DNA of 64,000 bases from Arcobacter nitrofigilis DSM 7299 (lineage in GTDB: Bacteria > Campylobacterota > Campylobacteria > Campylobacterales > Arcobacteraceae): assembly GCF_000092245.1 (NCBI RefSeq), contig NC_014166.1, positions 248,001-312,000 on the forward strand, given 5' to 3'. A model generated the notes under the pieces. That model searched no databases. It was given only the letters and a program-made list of their open reading frames with translations, and was not told where the DNA came from. Shown here piece after piece: positions 35,953 to 46,407 of this stretch. Positions within the stretch are counted from its first letter, which is position 1. Each line of letters starts with the position of its first letter. The translations under genes and the position numbers were made by a program.

Positions 35953-37020
35953 TTATAATCCATTAGCCTCAATTGCTTTTGATTGAGCATCTGTTATTAA
36001 TGGGTCAATGATTTCATCAAAAACTCCATCATTCATAACTGCTTCAAGTCTGTATAATGTTAGGTTAATTCTATGGTCACTTATTCGGCCTTGTGGATAA
36101 TTATAAGTTCTAATTCTTCCACTTCTATCCCCTGTTCCAACTTGTTCTTTTCTGCTGGCACCTTCAGAGTCCATTTTCTCTTGCATTTGAATGTCATAAA
36201 GTCTAGCTTTTAAGACTTTCATTGCTTTATCTTTATTTTTATGTTGAGATTTTTGGTCTTGGTTGGTTACCACAAGTCCTGAAGGAATATGTGTAATTCT
36301 AACCGCAGAGTCTGTTGTATTTACAGATTGTCCACCATTTCCACTAGCTCTCATAACATCAATTTTTAAATCACCTGGATCGATTTCAACTTCTACATCG
36401 TCAACTTCTGGCATAACTGCCACAGTAATTGCTGAAGTATGAACTCTTCCTTGAGATTCTGTTGCGGGAACTCTTTGAACTCTATGTGTTCCACTTTCAT
36501 ATTTTAGTCTTGAATAAACCTGTTCACCTTTGAATAAAGCTACGATTTCTTTATAACCACCTGCTTCATTCTCACTTTGGTTCATTATCTCAACTTTCCA
36601 CCCTTTTAGTTCCGCATATCTTAAGTATGCTCTAAATAGGTTTCCTACAAATATTCCTGCTTCGTCCCCACCTGCACCAGCTCTTAATTCTATAAAAATG
36701 TTTTTATTATCATTAGGATCTTTAGGTATCATAAGAACTTTTATTTCTTCTTCAATAGTAGGCTTTCTAAGCTCTAAATCTTTAAGTTCTTCTTTTGCTA
36801 ATTCACCTAATTCTGGGTCATCATATAACAATTTGTTATCTTGAATATCATTTAATACACTTATATATTCTTTAGCTTTATTTACAATTGGTTCAATTGC
36901 CGACTGCTCTTTTGAAAGGGTAGTCATCCTTTTTATGTCTGAAGAGATATCTGGAGAAGCTAATAATCCATTAATCTCCTCATATCTATCAATAAATAGT
37001 TGTAATTTATCTTGTAACAT
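35953..37020 (-). CDS. prfA: Peptide chain release factor 1
   Basis: Reads UAA and UAG stop codons and triggers peptide release. The GGQ catalytic motif is in [18 protein letters not shown] and the stop-codon tripeptide is PAT in [12 protein letters not shown], which marks RF1 rather than RF2. At 355 residues it has the normal length. It follows rpsT on the same strand, with a hairpin between. Confidence 0.97.
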   Translation of the reverse strand: MLQDKLQLFIDRYEEINGLLASPDISSDIKRMTTLSKEQSAIEPIVNKAKEYISVLNDIQDNKLLYDDPELGELAKEELKDLELRKPTIEEEIKVLMIPKDPNDNKNIFIELRAGAGGDEAGIFVGNLFRAYLRYAELKGWKVEIMNQSENEAGGYKEIVALFKGEQVYSRLKYESGTHRVQRVPATESQGRVHTSAITVAVMPEVDDVEVEIDPGDLKIDVMRASGNGGQSVNTTDSAVRITHIPSGLVVTNQDQKSQHKNKDKAMKVLKARLYDIQMQEKMDSEGASRKEQVGTGDRSGRIRTYNYPQGRISDHRINLTLYRLEAVMNDGVFDEIIDPLITDAQSKAIEANGL

Positions 37021-37049
37021 ATTTTATAGTATTATAAGCAAATAAATAA

Positions 37050-37076
37050 AATTAACTACCATAGTTTTATGATAGT
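37050..37076 (-). terminator. Hairpin after rpsT
   Basis: A nine-pair stem with one G-T pair (37055-37063/37068-37076) and a gttt loop; a T-rich tract follows on the minus strand. It lies about ten bases past the rpsT stop and probably ends the rpsT message. Confidence 0.5.
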
Positions 37077-37084
37077 AAACTTTA

Positions 37085-37345
37085 TTAAAGTGCGTTAACT
37101 TTTACTTGTAATCTACCAACTTTTCTAGCAGCAGTTCCTTTTTTAAGGATACCTTTTGCGATACAATGGTGCATGTATTTATTAGCAGTTTTCATAGCAA
37201 CAGTTGCTTTTTCTTTGTCATTAGCCTCAACTGCAGATAATACATCTTTAGTTATGTTTTTAATTCTTGTTTTGTAAAATCTGTTTCTCTCAGTTTTTAC
37301 TAACGTTTGTTTAGCTCTTTTAGCCGAAGATTTGTGGTTTGCCAT
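37085..37345 (-). CDS. rpsT: 30S ribosomal protein S20
   Basis: An 86-residue, very basic helical protein (starts MANHKSSAKRAKQT; contains HHCIAKGILKKGTAARKVGRL) that binds 16S rRNA early in small-subunit assembly. An AAAGAGG-type site precedes the ATG. It is divergent from glmM, with 90 bases between them holding both promoters. Confidence 0.97.
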   Translation of the reverse strand: MANHKSSAKRAKQTLVKTERNRFYKTRIKNITKDVLSAVEANDKEKATVAMKTANKYMHHCIAKGILKKGTAARKVGRLQVKVNAL

Positions 37346-37435
37346 TTTTAACCTCTTTATAATTTTTTTAAGGCTAGAATACTAGCCAAATAACTTTAAA
37401 GTAAGTTTAAATTAAGTTTAATTTTAGGATTTTTC

Positions 37436-38770
37436 ATGAAACTATTTGGTACTGATGGTGTAAGAGGACAAGCGGGGTCATTTTTAGATGCGATGACTGT
37501 AATGAAACTAGCAATGGCTGCTGGAATATTCTTTAGAAAGAATTCATATACAAACAAAATTTTAGTAGGAAAAGATACTAGAAGAAGTGGGTATATGATT
37601 GAAAATGCACTTGTATCTGGACTGACGGCCGTAGGATATGATGTTATACAAATAGGGCCAATGCCAACTCCTGCTATTGCATTCTTAACAGAATCAATGA
37701 GATGTGATGCTGGAATTATGATATCTGCTTCACATAATCCTTTTGAAGATAATGGAATCAAGTTTTTCGATCATAATGGAAATAAGTTAGATATTGAGTG
37801 TGAAAAAGCAATTGAAGAACTATTTTTTGATGAAGAATCGATAATTCAAGCTCAAAAAACAGGAAAAGAAATAGGGGCATCAAAAAGAATTGATGATGTT
37901 ATTGGAAGATATATTGTATCAATTAAAAGTTCATTTCCAAAAGATTTAACATTGAGTGGGCTAAGAATTGTTCTTGACTGTGCAAATGGAGCAGCTTATA
38001 AAGTAGCACCTACAATTTTAGAAGAACTAGGAGCTGAAGTCTTTACAATAAATGCAAAACCAAATGGATTTAATATAAATGAATTAAGTGGTGCCATGTA
38101 TCCTGAAAATGTTTCAAAAGTTGTAAAAGAAGTAAGAGCTGATATTGGATTAGCATTAGATGGGGATGCTGATAGACTTGTCATAATAGATGAAAATGGT
38201 GATACTGTTGATGGGGATAAACTATTAGGTGCCCTATGTGTCTACCTAAGCAATAAGGGGCTTCTAAAAGGTGAAGCTTGTGTTGCTACGGTTATGAGTA
38301 ATAAAGCCTTAGAAGACTACCTAGACTCATTTGACTTAAAACTAAACAGAACAGATGTTGGTGATAAAAATGTTTTAGTAAATATGAAAGAAAATCATAT
38401 CAATTTTGGTGGTGAGCAAAGTGGGCATGTTATTTTCTCTGATGTTTCAAAAACAGGAGATGGACTTGCAACTGCACTTCAAGTGTTGGCATATGTTTTA
38501 GAAAGTGGAAAAAAAGCTAGTGAAGCTTTAAATAAATTTGAACTTTATCCACAAGTATTAAAAAATATAAAAGTAAATGAAAAAATTCCTTTAGATAAAA
38601 TTGAAGGATTAAAAGAACTCCAAGCAGAAATCAAATCTAAAGGTATGAGAGACTTAATTAGATATTCTGGAACAGAAAACAAACTAAGAATTTTAATAGA
38701 AGGTCGAGATAAAAAGCTAGTAAATGAATATATAGAAAAACTAGTAGAGTTTTTAACTAAAAAATTATGA
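37436..38770 (+). CDS. glmM: Phosphoglucosamine mutase
   Basis: Converts glucosamine-6-phosphate to glucosamine-1-phosphate for UDP-GlcNAc and the cell wall. The 444-residue protein has the four-domain alpha-phosphohexomutase pattern: the phosphoserine loop [15 protein letters not shown], the metal loop ALDGDADRL, the sugar loop GGEQSGH and the phosphate loop [12 protein letters not shown]. The N-terminus [13 protein letters not shown] distinguishes GlmM from ManB. Its stop overlaps the lspA start by four bases (ATGA). Confidence 0.97.
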   Translation: MKLFGTDGVRGQAGSFLDAMTVMKLAMAAGIFFRKNSYTNKILVGKDTRRSGYMIENALVSGLTAVGYDVIQIGPMPTPAIAFLTESMRCDAGIMISASHNPFEDNGIKFFDHNGNKLDIECEKAIEELFFDEESIIQAQKTGKEIGASKRIDDVIGRYIVSIKSSFPKDLTLSGLRIVLDCANGAAYKVAPTILEELGAEVFTINAKPNGFNINELSGAMYPENVSKVVKEVRADIGLALDGDADRLVIIDENGDTVDGDKLLGALCVYLSNKGLLKGEACVATVMSNKALEDYLDSFDLKLNRTDVGDKNVLVNMKENHINFGGEQSGHVIFSDVSKTGDGLATALQVLAYVLESGKKASEALNKFELYPQVLKNIKVNEKIPLDKIEGLKELQAEIKSKGMRDLIRYSGTENKLRILIEGRDKKLVNEYIEKLVEFLTKKL

Positions 38771-39228
38771 GTAAAAAATTAACTACTTCAGTAGCAATCT
38801 TCATATTATTAGTTTTAATAGATCAAGCTATTAAATATGGTTTTGTATTTTTAAATTTTGGTTTTGAAAGTGATTGTATTTCATTAGTTCTTGCATACAA
38901 TTATGGTGTAGCCTTTTCAATGTTTGAATTTTTGAGTGAATATTTGAAATTTATACAATTAGCACTTATAGCTTGTATATTGATTTATTTATATTTCAAT
39001 AAAGAAGTATTTTTAAAATATTATATACCAATTTCAATCCTAATGGCAGGTGGTTTATCTAATATTTTAGATAGATTTACATATGGGGCAGTTGTTGATT
39101 ATGTTTATTGGCATTGTGGTTTTGATTTTGCAATATTTAATTTTGCAGATGTAATTATTGATTTTGCTATTGCAATAATTTTATATATGCAGTATAAACA
39201 ATATAAAGAAGATAAAAAAAGAGCTTAA
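38767..39228 (+). CDS. lspA: Lipoprotein signal peptidase II
   Basis: An inner-membrane aspartyl protease that cuts signal peptides from prolipoproteins. The 153-residue protein has four transmembrane segments and both catalytic regions: [19 protein letters not shown] (first Asp near 108) and [12 protein letters not shown] (second Asp). It also shows an [10 protein letters not shown] segment typical of the family. It is translationally coupled to glmM through a four-base overlap. Confidence 0.95.
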   Translation: MSKKLTTSVAIFILLVLIDQAIKYGFVFLNFGFESDCISLVLAYNYGVAFSMFEFLSEYLKFIQLALIACILIYLYFNKEVFLKYYIPISILMAGGLSNILDRFTYGAVVDYVYWHCGFDFAIFNFADVIIDFAIAIILYMQYKQYKEDKKRA

Positions 39229-39306
39229 AAGAGTTTTTGAAAGCTAAACAGATTTTAGCTATAATCGAGCAAATTAAAAAAGATAAGTTTAATAAAGAGA
39301 GAAAAG

Positions 39307-40575
39307 ATGGGTCAAACAATTACAGAAAAAATATTTAGCGAACATGTGGGACATGAAGTTTATGCAGGTGAGATTGTACGAAGTCCAATTGATATGGTTA
39401 TTGGAAATGATATTACTACTCCTATTTCTATTAGAGCATTTGAAGAGGGTGGTTTTGAAAAATTAGCGAACCCAGATGGTTTTGCAATTGTACTTGATCA
39501 CTTTATTCCTGCAAAAGATATTGCATCAGCAAATCAAGCAAGAATTTCAAGAGATTTTGCAGAAAAACATAATTTAAAACTATTTTTCGATGAAAAAGAT
39601 ATGGGAATTGAACATGCACTTTTACCTGAAAAAGGATTAGTGTTGCCAGGTGATGTTATTATTGGTGCTGATTCACATACCTGTACTCATGGTGCATTAG
39701 GTGCATTTTCTACTGGAATGGGAAGTACTGATATATCTTTTGGAATGATTACTGGTGGAAACTGGTTTAAAGTTCCTGAGTCTATTAAAGTAGTATTCAA
39801 AGGAAAACCAGGTCCTTATATTACTGGGAAAGATTTAATCTTAGAGATTATCAGAATTTTAGGTGTTGATGGAGCTTTATATAAAGCTTTAGAATTTACG
39901 GGGGATTCAATTCCTTATTTAAGCATGGATGATAGATTTTCTTTATGTAATATGGCTATTGAAGCAGGTGCCAAAAATGGTATTGTTGCATATGATGAAG
40001 TTACAAAAGAGTTTTTAGATAGTAGAGATAGTTTAAGAGCCCAACCAAAAATTCATTACTCTGATGATGATGCAACATATTGTCAAGTAATTGAAATAGA
40101 TGTAGAAGCCTTAAATCCAGTAATTGCATATCCATTTTTACCATCAAATGGACATAGTGTAAATCAAGCAGTTGAAGATAATATTAGAGTTGATCAAGTA
40201 TTTATTGGAAGCTGTACAAATGGAAGATTATCTGATTTTAAAGTGGCTGCACAATTACTTGAAGGTAAAAAAGTTGCAAGACACGTAAGATTAATCTTAA
40301 CTCCAGGAACTCAAAAGATACTAAGAGAAGCTACAAAACTAGGTTATATTGATACTTTAGTTGATGCAGGTGGAGTTGTTTCTAATCCTACTTGTGGAGC
40401 GTGTTTAGGTGGATATATGGGAATCTTAGGTGATGATGAGGTTTGTATTTCTACTACAAATAGAAACTTTGTTGGAAGAATGGGTTCTAGAAGTTCAAAA
40501 ATATACTTATCAAATACAGCAGTTGCAGCAGCAAGTGCAATTAGTGGATATATCACAGACCCTAGAAGTTTATAG
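39307..40575 (+). CDS. leuC: 3-isopropylmalate dehydratase, large subunit
   Basis: Isomerises 2-isopropylmalate to 3-isopropylmalate in leucine synthesis. At 422 residues it belongs to the shorter LeuC branch. The [4Fe-4S] ligands are the Cys in FIGSCTNGRL and the pair in TCGACLGG; other aconitase-family motifs are GADSHTCTHGALGAF and MGSRSSKIYLSN. The small subunit gene leuD is not adjacent. AGAGAG lies seven bases before the ATG. mobA begins directly after its stop. Confidence 0.93.
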   Translation: MGQTITEKIFSEHVGHEVYAGEIVRSPIDMVIGNDITTPISIRAFEEGGFEKLANPDGFAIVLDHFIPAKDIASANQARISRDFAEKHNLKLFFDEKDMGIEHALLPEKGLVLPGDVIIGADSHTCTHGALGAFSTGMGSTDISFGMITGGNWFKVPESIKVVFKGKPGPYITGKDLILEIIRILGVDGALYKALEFTGDSIPYLSMDDRFSLCNMAIEAGAKNGIVAYDEVTKEFLDSRDSLRAQPKIHYSDDDATYCQVIEIDVEALNPVIAYPFLPSNGHSVNQAVEDNIRVDQVFIGSCTNGRLSDFKVAAQLLEGKKVARHVRLILTPGTQKILREATKLGYIDTLVDAGGVVSNPTCGACLGGYMGILGDDEVCISTTNRNFVGRMGSRSSKIYLSNTAVAAASAISGYITDPRSL

Positions 40576-41154
40576 ATGATTAAACCACACTTTGATATAC
40601 CTTGTGTAATCCTTTGTGGTGGTAGAAGTTCACGAATGGGAGAAGACAAATCTCTTCTTCCTTTTTCTAACTATAATACCCTTACTCAATACCAATTTGA
40701 TAGGTTAAAAACTCATTTTAAAAATATATACTTATCTTCAAAAACTAATAAATTTGATTTTTTAAAAAGTGACGAAAATATAATATTTGATAATATTGAA
40801 GATGAAAGTTCACCTTTGATAGCTTTAAAAAGTATTTTTGAAACTATCAAATCTGACAAGGTATTTATCCTAACAGTGGATACTCCTTTTGTAAAAATTG
40901 AGACGATAGCAAAACTAATAAATGAAAGTTTGAATAGTAGTACAATTGCAATAACATCAAGGGAACATAATTTATGTGGAGTTTATGAAAGGTCTTGTTT
41001 AAAAATAATAAATCAAATGTTAAAAGAAAATAATCATAAAATAGGTTTTTTGTTAAAAAGAATAGAACTAAAAAAAATAGAGTTTTTTGATGAAAATGAA
41101 TTTTTAAATCTAAACAAAAAAGAAGATTATCAAAAAGCACTCTCTTTAATATAA
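40576..41154 (+). CDS. mobA: Molybdenum cofactor guanylyltransferase
   Basis: Adds GMP to molybdopterin to make the guanine dinucleotide cofactor of formate dehydrogenase and nitrate reductase-type enzymes. The 192-residue protein has the nucleotide-binding start CVILCGGRSSRMGEDKSLLPF and the metal-binding LTVDTPFV. Its start codon immediately follows the leuC stop, so the two genes form one transcription unit, closed by a strong terminator. Confidence 0.92.
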   Translation: MIKPHFDIPCVILCGGRSSRMGEDKSLLPFSNYNTLTQYQFDRLKTHFKNIYLSSKTNKFDFLKSDENIIFDNIEDESSPLIALKSIFETIKSDKVFILTVDTPFVKIETIAKLINESLNSSTIAITSREHNLCGVYERSCLKIINQMLKENNHKIGFLLKRIELKKIEFFDENEFLNLNKKEDYQKALSLI

Positions 41155-41165
41155 AAGTTGGGCAT

Positions 41166-41204
41166 AAAAAAAGGGGTTTGAAATTAATCAAACCCCTTTT
41201 TTAT
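41166..41204. terminator. Bidirectional terminator between mobA and rplT
   Basis: An eleven-bp stem aaggggtttga with its complement (41171-41181/41188-41198) is extended by flanking A and T runs, giving a T-tail on both strands. It serves mobA on plus and rplT on minus. Confidence 0.9.
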
Positions 41205-41219
41205 TTTGCAAATTTAAAA

Positions 41220-41579
41220 TTATTTTGCTAATGCTGCTTTAGCTGCTGTTGCAACTGTTGTAAATGCTGCAGCATCGTTCATTGCCATATCAGCTAATAT
41301 TTTTCTATCTAGTTCAATTCCAGCTAATTTAACACCGTTCATGAATCTTGAATAGTTGATATCATTTAATCTACAAGCTGCATTAATTCTGATAATCCAT
41401 AGCTTTCTAATATCTCTTTTTTTCTGTCTTCTATCTCTGTATGCGTATACTAAAGATCTTTCTAATTGTTCTTTTGCTTTTCTAAAGTGTTTACTTCTAC
41501 CTGCGAAGAAACCTCTTGCAGCTTTTAGAACTTTTTTATGTCTTCTTCTTCTAACTATACCAGTTTTAACTCTAGGCAT
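41220..41579 (-). CDS. rplT: 50S ribosomal protein L20
   Basis: A 119-residue basic assembly protein with the family start [22 protein letters not shown] and the [16 protein letters not shown] segment. Last gene of thrS-infC-rpmI-rplT. In other bacteria L20 represses its own operon by binding structured leader RNA; two hairpins in the gap before this gene are candidates for such control. Confidence 0.98.
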   Translation of the reverse strand: MPRVKTGIVRRRRHKKVLKAARGFFAGRSKHFRKAKEQLERSLVYAYRDRRQKKRDIRKLWIIRINAACRLNDINYSRFMNGVKLAGIELDRKILADMAMNDAAAFTTVATAAKAALAK

Positions 41580-41620
41580 TTTATTCCTTTCTTAACCATA
41601 TATTTTGTTTAATATTGGTG

Positions 41621-41655
41621 TCGGCTATTGCCGAACTTGTCCACATACTTGTGGA
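41621..41655 (-). promoter_or_regulatory. Two hairpins in the rpmI-rplT gap
   Basis: On the minus strand, tccaca/tgtgga (41640-41655) and tcggc/gccga (41621-41634), each with a four-base loop, lie between rpmI and rplT in a gap of about 100 bases. Neither has a T-run. They could be L20 binding sites or RNA-processing structures. Confidence 0.4.
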
Positions 41656-41680
41656 GGGACTTGTAATTAAATTTCTTTAA

Positions 41681-41878
41681 TTACGCTTTACACAACATTC
41701 GTCTAACTCTTGTAGCATCAGTGCTATCAATAGTTTGAGGTCCTCTTAATGCCACTTTTCTTTTTCTTGACATTTTTGTTAAGATGTGACTTCTAAATGC
41801 TGAACCACATTTAATTGAACCATTTTTTTTCACTTTAAATCTTTTTAAAGCTCCACTTACTGATTTCATTTTAGGCAT
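41681..41878 (-). CDS. rpmI: 50S ribosomal protein L35
   Basis: A 65-residue basic protein ([20 protein letters not shown] start, [13 protein letters not shown] core) of the large subunit. It lies between infC and rplT in the conserved order. AAAGGAG stands before the ATG. Confidence 0.97.
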   Translation of the reverse strand: MPKMKSVSGALKRFKVKKNGSIKCGSAFRSHILTKMSRKRKVALRGPQTIDSTDATRVRRMLCKA

Positions 41879-42021
41879 GGATTTCTCCTTTCTTAAATTT
41901 GCATTCTTCTTCGATATTAGAAAAAGTTTGTGATTATATTTAAAAAAAGCTTTAAATAAGTTTAAGTTAATTTGAAGTTTTTGTAGAAAGAGAATTTCTT
42001 CTCTTTCTTAAAGAGGGTAAG

Positions 42022-42549
42022 TTAGTCTTTTTTAGGAAGAACCATCATATTTACAAATCTTCCTTCAAGTTTAGGTTCAGAATCTCTATCCCCATAATCT
42101 TCAAGCATAGGCCATACTTTCTCAAGTACTTCTACACCAGCTTCAGGATGAGCCATTTCTCTACCTTTTAGGAAAACTCTACATTTTACATGAAAGCCTT
42201 TTTCAAGGAATTCAATTGCATGTTTAACTTTATAGTTAATATCATTTTCAGCAATTTTAACAGAAAATTTCACTTCTTTTAGAACAATCACTTTTTGATT
42301 TTTTCTAGCTTCTTTTTTCTTTTTTTCTTGCTGATATTTGAATTTACTATAATCCATTATTTTTGCAACAGGTGGTTTCCCCTCTGGCGCAATAAGAACT
42401 AAATCAAGACCTTGTTCATCAGCTGTTTTTAAAGCTTCAGCTGTTGAAATAATACCATAATTAGCACCATCATCCCCCATACACCTAACTTCTTTAGCTG
42501 TAATATCGTCATTCATTATTACGTCGTCTTTTTTATTTCCTCGACTCAA
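42022..42549 (-). CDS. infC: Translation initiation factor IF-3
   Basis: Binds the 30S subunit, checks start codon-fMet-tRNA pairing and blocks early 50S joining. The 175-residue protein has N-domain ([39 protein letters not shown]) and C-domain ([20 protein letters not shown]) motifs. The start is a non-ATG codon, TTG at 42549, overlapping the thrS stop and placed six bases after AAGGAAG; non-ATG starts are common for infC and allow IF-3 to limit its own synthesis. ATG 42516 is the alternative. Confidence 0.96.
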   Translation of the reverse strand: MSRGNKKDDVIMNDDITAKEVRCMGDDGANYGIISTAEALKTADEQGLDLVLIAPEGKPPVAKIMDYSKFKYQQEKKKKEARKNQKVIVLKEVKFSVKIAENDINYKVKHAIEFLEKGFHVKCRVFLKGREMAHPEAGVEVLEKVWPMLEDYGDRDSEPKLEGRFVNMMVLPKKD

Positions 42550-44354
42550 ATTTCACTTCCTTTATTAATTTCATTTAACATTTGGATAAATTCAGTTTTA
42601 CCCATGTTTGATTGTTCTCTTTTTCTTCTATCTCTTAGTGCTACAGTTTTGTTTTCAACTTCTTCATCTCCAATTACTACAATCATTGGAACTCGTTGTT
42701 TTTCTGCCATTCTAATTCTTTTATTTAAACTTTCATTCATATTGAAAATTTTAGAATCCATGCTATTTTGTAGAAGCTCATTTTGTAACTCTTTTGCATA
42801 CTCATTATGAGTATCTGCAATTGGTACGAAAATAACTTGTGTAGGAGCAATAACAAATGGAAACTCACCTGCACAGTGTTCTGTTAATATACCAATAAAT
42901 CTTTCAAAAGAACCTAAAATGGCTCTATGAATCATAACTGGTTGTTCTTTTTCACCTTTTTCATTGATATACTCAGCTTCAAATCTTGATGGCAAGTTCA
43001 TATCAACTTGCACAGTTCCACATTGCCATTTTCTTCCAATAGCATCTAGAATTTTGATGTCAATTTTAGGACCATAAAATGCTCCTCCGCCTTCATCAAT
43101 ACCATATGTGATATTTTTTTCATCAAGTGCATCCATGATACCTTTTGTTGTTTTTTCCCAAAACATATCATCACCAATTGCTTTTTCTGGTTTTGTAGAA
43201 ACTTCGATTTCATATTTAAAGTCAAATAGTTTTAGTACTGCATCAACAAATTCTAAAACTTCAAAAATCACATCTTTCATTTGATCTTGTGTACAAAAAA
43301 TATGTGAATCATCTTGAGTAAATTCTCTTACTCTAAATAACCCGTGCATTGCACCACTCATCTCATGTCTATGAACAACCCCATATTCAAAAAGTTTTTT
43401 TGGTAAGTCTTTGTATGAGACTAAAGAGTTTTTGAAAATTTGTATATGCCCAACACAGTTCATTGGTTTCATTGCATATTGTTGTTCATCAATAGTAGTA
43501 TAGTACATATTTTGACTATAGTTCGCATTATGTCCTGAGATATCCCACATCTTAGATTTTAAGATTTCAGGTCCACGAACTGGTTCATAACCTCTTACTC
43601 TGTGAGCTTTATACAAGATATGCTCTAGTTTTGATCTTAGACGTGCCCCATTTGGTAACCACATTGGAAGACCTGCTCCCACATCATCACTAAATGTGAA
43701 AAGTTCAAGTTCTGTTCCTAATTTTCTATGATCTCTTTTTTTAGCTTCTTCAAGCATTTTTACATAGTCAAAAAGTTCTTGTTTATCAAAAAATGCAATA
43801 CCATAAATTCTAGTGATCATCTCATTTTTTTCATCACCACCAAGATAAGCTCCTGCTACTCTTGTTAGTTTAAAACTTCTTATCATTCTCGTATTTGGCA
43901 AATGTGGACCTCTACATAAATCCTCAAAATCACCTTGTTTGTACATCGTCAGTGTATCATCTGTAATTCTTGATAATACAGCTTGTTTTAGTTCGTCACT
44001 ATTAAATTTTTGTGAAATCTCTTCTCTTGATGCTTCGTATCTTTCAATAGGTAGTTTAGCATTTGCTAACTCTTTCATTTTCTTTTCAATTTTAGGTAAG
44101 TCTTCATCTGAAATTTTTGATTCAACTTTAAAATCATAGTAAAAACCTTCACTTACAACAGGTCCTACAAAAAATTTAGCTTCTGGATATAACTCTTTGA
44201 TAGCTTGTGCCATAAGATGGGCACATGAGTGTCTTAAAATCTCTAAAGATTCTTTAGAGTTATCAGCTTTTATTACCTCTCCTTGAATATTCAAAGCTTC
44301 CGCAGTTTGAAGGTCATAAATTTGACCATCATTTAATACGCCAATCGGTTCCAA
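42546..44354 (-). CDS. thrS: Threonine-tRNA ligase
   Basis: Charges tRNA-Thr. The 602-residue class II synthetase has the editing-domain motif [15 protein letters not shown] (near residue 45), the catalytic zinc Cys in [10 protein letters not shown], motif 2 region [15 protein letters not shown], motif 3 and the C-terminal anticodon-binding domain. The N-terminal TGS domain is reduced to a short stretch, as in other Campylobacterota. The first gene of the infC-rpmI-rplT run, overlapping infC by four bases. No T-box leader is seen. Confidence 0.97.
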   Translation of the reverse strand: MEPIGVLNDGQIYDLQTAEALNIQGEVIKADNSKESLEILRHSCAHLMAQAIKELYPEAKFFVGPVVSEGFYYDFKVESKISDEDLPKIEKKMKELANAKLPIERYEASREEISQKFNSDELKQAVLSRITDDTLTMYKQGDFEDLCRGPHLPNTRMIRSFKLTRVAGAYLGGDEKNEMITRIYGIAFFDKQELFDYVKMLEEAKKRDHRKLGTELELFTFSDDVGAGLPMWLPNGARLRSKLEHILYKAHRVRGYEPVRGPEILKSKMWDISGHNANYSQNMYYTTIDEQQYAMKPMNCVGHIQIFKNSLVSYKDLPKKLFEYGVVHRHEMSGAMHGLFRVREFTQDDSHIFCTQDQMKDVIFEVLEFVDAVLKLFDFKYEIEVSTKPEKAIGDDMFWEKTTKGIMDALDEKNITYGIDEGGGAFYGPKIDIKILDAIGRKWQCGTVQVDMNLPSRFEAEYINEKGEKEQPVMIHRAILGSFERFIGILTEHCAGEFPFVIAPTQVIFVPIADTHNEYAKELQNELLQNSMDSKIFNMNESLNKRIRMAEKQRVPMIVVIGDEEVENKTVALRDRRKREQSNMGKTEFIQMLNEINKGSEI

Positions 44355-44463
44355 TAATTTCCTTTTTTATTAAGTTTTTTATAAAATTTATATATTTTAA
44401 CTTAATTAGACTTAAAAAACTTTAGAGTTGTGCTTATTTAGAATAATTTAGATAAAATTGTGT

Positions 44464-44976
44464 ATGATTATAAACTTATCCAAAATAAAAACAGAAGCCT
44501 TATTACTCTTATGCAAGGACATTATAACATCTTATGAAAATATTGAAGATGAAAATTTTGAAATTGATGATGAAATAAAAATTTATATAAAAGATACTTC
44601 TAAAGATGTTTTAAAAGAGTTAAAAAGAGTAACAAAAGAAAGTGATTATTATTTAGAAAATAAAAATTCATATACTATTTCGGCTATTTTACAAGCTTAT
44701 AATTTTTTAAATTTAGAATTGTCAAAAGAGTTTAAAGAAGGTACACAATTTAATCCTTCTATGCTTTATATATCACTTTTATCGATGTGGTTTAAGGAGT
44801 TAGGAAAAGAATCAAAATCAAAAGAATATATCTATTTTTTACTCTATCCATATTCTTTAACTTATGATAAATTATTGCTAAATATAAAAGATGAAAAATT
44901 TAAAGTTTTAAATATAAAAATGATAGATATAGCAGAACGAATAATTTTAAAATATGATAAATACACACTAAAATAA
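44464..44976 (+). CDS. Uncharacterised cytoplasmic protein before the NFACT gene
   Basis: No family recognised. A 170-residue, lysine- and glutamate-rich, helical soluble protein (contains KDTSKDVLKELKRVTKESDY and LSMWFKELGKESKSKEYIYF). I start at ATG 44464; a TTG two codons earlier is possible, and neither has a clear ribosome-binding site. It ends 12 bases before the NFACT gene on the same strand and is divergent from thrS, so it probably opens the long plus-strand run. Confidence 0.7.
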   Translation: MIINLSKIKTEALLLLCKDIITSYENIEDENFEIDDEIKIYIKDTSKDVLKELKRVTKESDYYLENKNSYTISAILQAYNFLNLELSKEFKEGTQFNPSMLYISLLSMWFKELGKESKSKEYIYFLLYPYSLTYDKLLLNIKDEKFKVLNIKMIDIAERIILKYDKYTLK

Positions 44977-44988
44977 AATTGGAACAAA

Positions 44989-46317
44989 ATGAAATATTAT
45001 GCTATAAAAAATATTGTTGAATATTTAAATGCAAATTGTAAGATAATAAGACAAATAAGAAGAGTAGAAAATAACACTATTTTTATAGAGTTTAATGATA
45101 GAAATGTAATATATTTTGATATGGCAAAAAGCAATAGTTTGATATACAAAAAAGATGAAAAGATTTCATCAAAAAAAGATTTTATCGCTCCTTTTGATAC
45201 TATTTTACAAAAAAGATTTAATAACTCAAGAATAAAAAATATCACTATGCACAATGACGATAAGATTATTCGAATTTATGTAAATTCAAAATCTTCATAC
45301 AAAGAATTAACTACAATTTTACAGTTTGAATTTACAGGAAAACACACAAATATAATAATCTTGGATGAAAATGAGATAATCTTAGAAGCCCTAAGACATA
45401 TAGATGAGTTCAGCTCTTCTAGGGTTGTAAAAGTTGGTGAAAAATTAGATGAAATCCCAAAACAAACCTTTATACCCAAAATGGAAGAGATAAAAGACAC
45501 AGAAGAGTTCTTACTTAATAATTATCTTCAAAAAGAACAAAGTTTATTAGCCAGTTTAAAAAAACAAAAGATATCACAAATAGAAAAAAATCGTGCCAAA
45601 TTATTAAAAGTCTTAAAAACTTTACCACAAAAAGATGAATTAGAAAAAGAATCACAGCTTTTATACGAAAAAGCAAATTTGATTTTAAGTAATTTACATC
45701 TAATAAAAGCATATGAAAAGAGCGCAAAACTAAATAACTATGATGGAACAGTTGTAGAGATTGATTTAAGTGAGTGTAGTAACCCCTCTATTTATGCAAA
45801 TACTCTTTTCAAAAAAGCAAAAAAACTAAAACAAAAAAGTCTACATATTTCTATAGAAAAAGAGAATTTAGAGAATAAAATTGAATTTTTAAATCGGATG
45901 ATTACCAATGTGAATCTTTGTAAATCTATTGATGAAGTAGAGTTTTTACTTCCAAAGAAACAGAAAAATCAAACTAAAACAAAAAAACAAGAACCCTATG
46001 AGAGTTTTTTCTTTGATGGGTATAGAATACTTCTTGGAACTGATGAAAAATCAAATATTTATTTACTTCAAAATTCAAAAGCAAGTGATTTTTGGTTTCA
46101 TATGCAAAGTACAAACTCTTCACATGTAATAGTACAAAATACAAAAAAAACGCTACCCATAGATGTTATATACAAAGCAGCAGAATTATGTGTAAAGTTT
46201 TCAACAGATTTTAGTGGGAAATACTTAGTTGACTTTACTCAAAGAAGAAATGTAAAAGTTCAAAATGGGGCAAATGTTTTATACAATCCCTACGATACAA
46301 TTGATGTGCATATTTAA
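44989..46317 (+). CDS. NFACT-family protein (RqcH-like ribosome rescue factor)
   Basis: A 442-residue protein with an NFACT-N domain (1-150), a helical/coiled-coil middle (170-320, many Lys/Glu) and an NFACT-R domain (FFDGYRILLGTDEKSNIYLL, ASDFWFHMQ, SSHVIVQN). RqcH proteins bind stalled 50S subunits and recruit tRNA-Ala to add C-terminal alanine tails. At 442 residues it is shorter than the ~570 of Firmicutes members. At the place where RqcH has an Asp-Arg pair, this one reads NDDKIIRI, so the Arg seems replaced by Lys; the alignment is by eye. Confidence 0.87.
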   Translation: MKYYAIKNIVEYLNANCKIIRQIRRVENNTIFIEFNDRNVIYFDMAKSNSLIYKKDEKISSKKDFIAPFDTILQKRFNNSRIKNITMHNDDKIIRIYVNSKSSYKELTTILQFEFTGKHTNIIILDENEIILEALRHIDEFSSSRVVKVGEKLDEIPKQTFIPKMEEIKDTEEFLLNNYLQKEQSLLASLKKQKISQIEKNRAKLLKVLKTLPQKDELEKESQLLYEKANLILSNLHLIKAYEKSAKLNNYDGTVVEIDLSECSNPSIYANTLFKKAKKLKQKSLHISIEKENLENKIEFLNRMITNVNLCKSIDEVEFLLPKKQKNQTKTKKQEPYESFFFDGYRILLGTDEKSNIYLLQNSKASDFWFHMQSTNSSHVIVQNTKKTLPIDVIYKAAELCVKFSTDFSGKYLVDFTQRRNVKVQNGANVLYNPYDTIDVHI

Positions 46318-46407
46318 ATAAACTAGGCTTAAAATAAGTCTTAAAAAGTTTATTTACAAAATAGAAAGAAAACTTAAGATAAAATATGAAAAAATCAAAG
46401 GTTTTCA

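Noticed and set aside
37396-37761. 121-codon minus-strand frame over the start of glmM
   Set aside because: It is antisense to the phosphoserine-loop region of GlmM and would run through the rpsT-glmM promoter gap.
44355-44463. T-box or other threonine-responsive leader before thrS
   Set aside because: The gap is about 100 bases, AT-rich, and shows no T-box sequence or stable stem; T-boxes are mainly found in Gram-positives.
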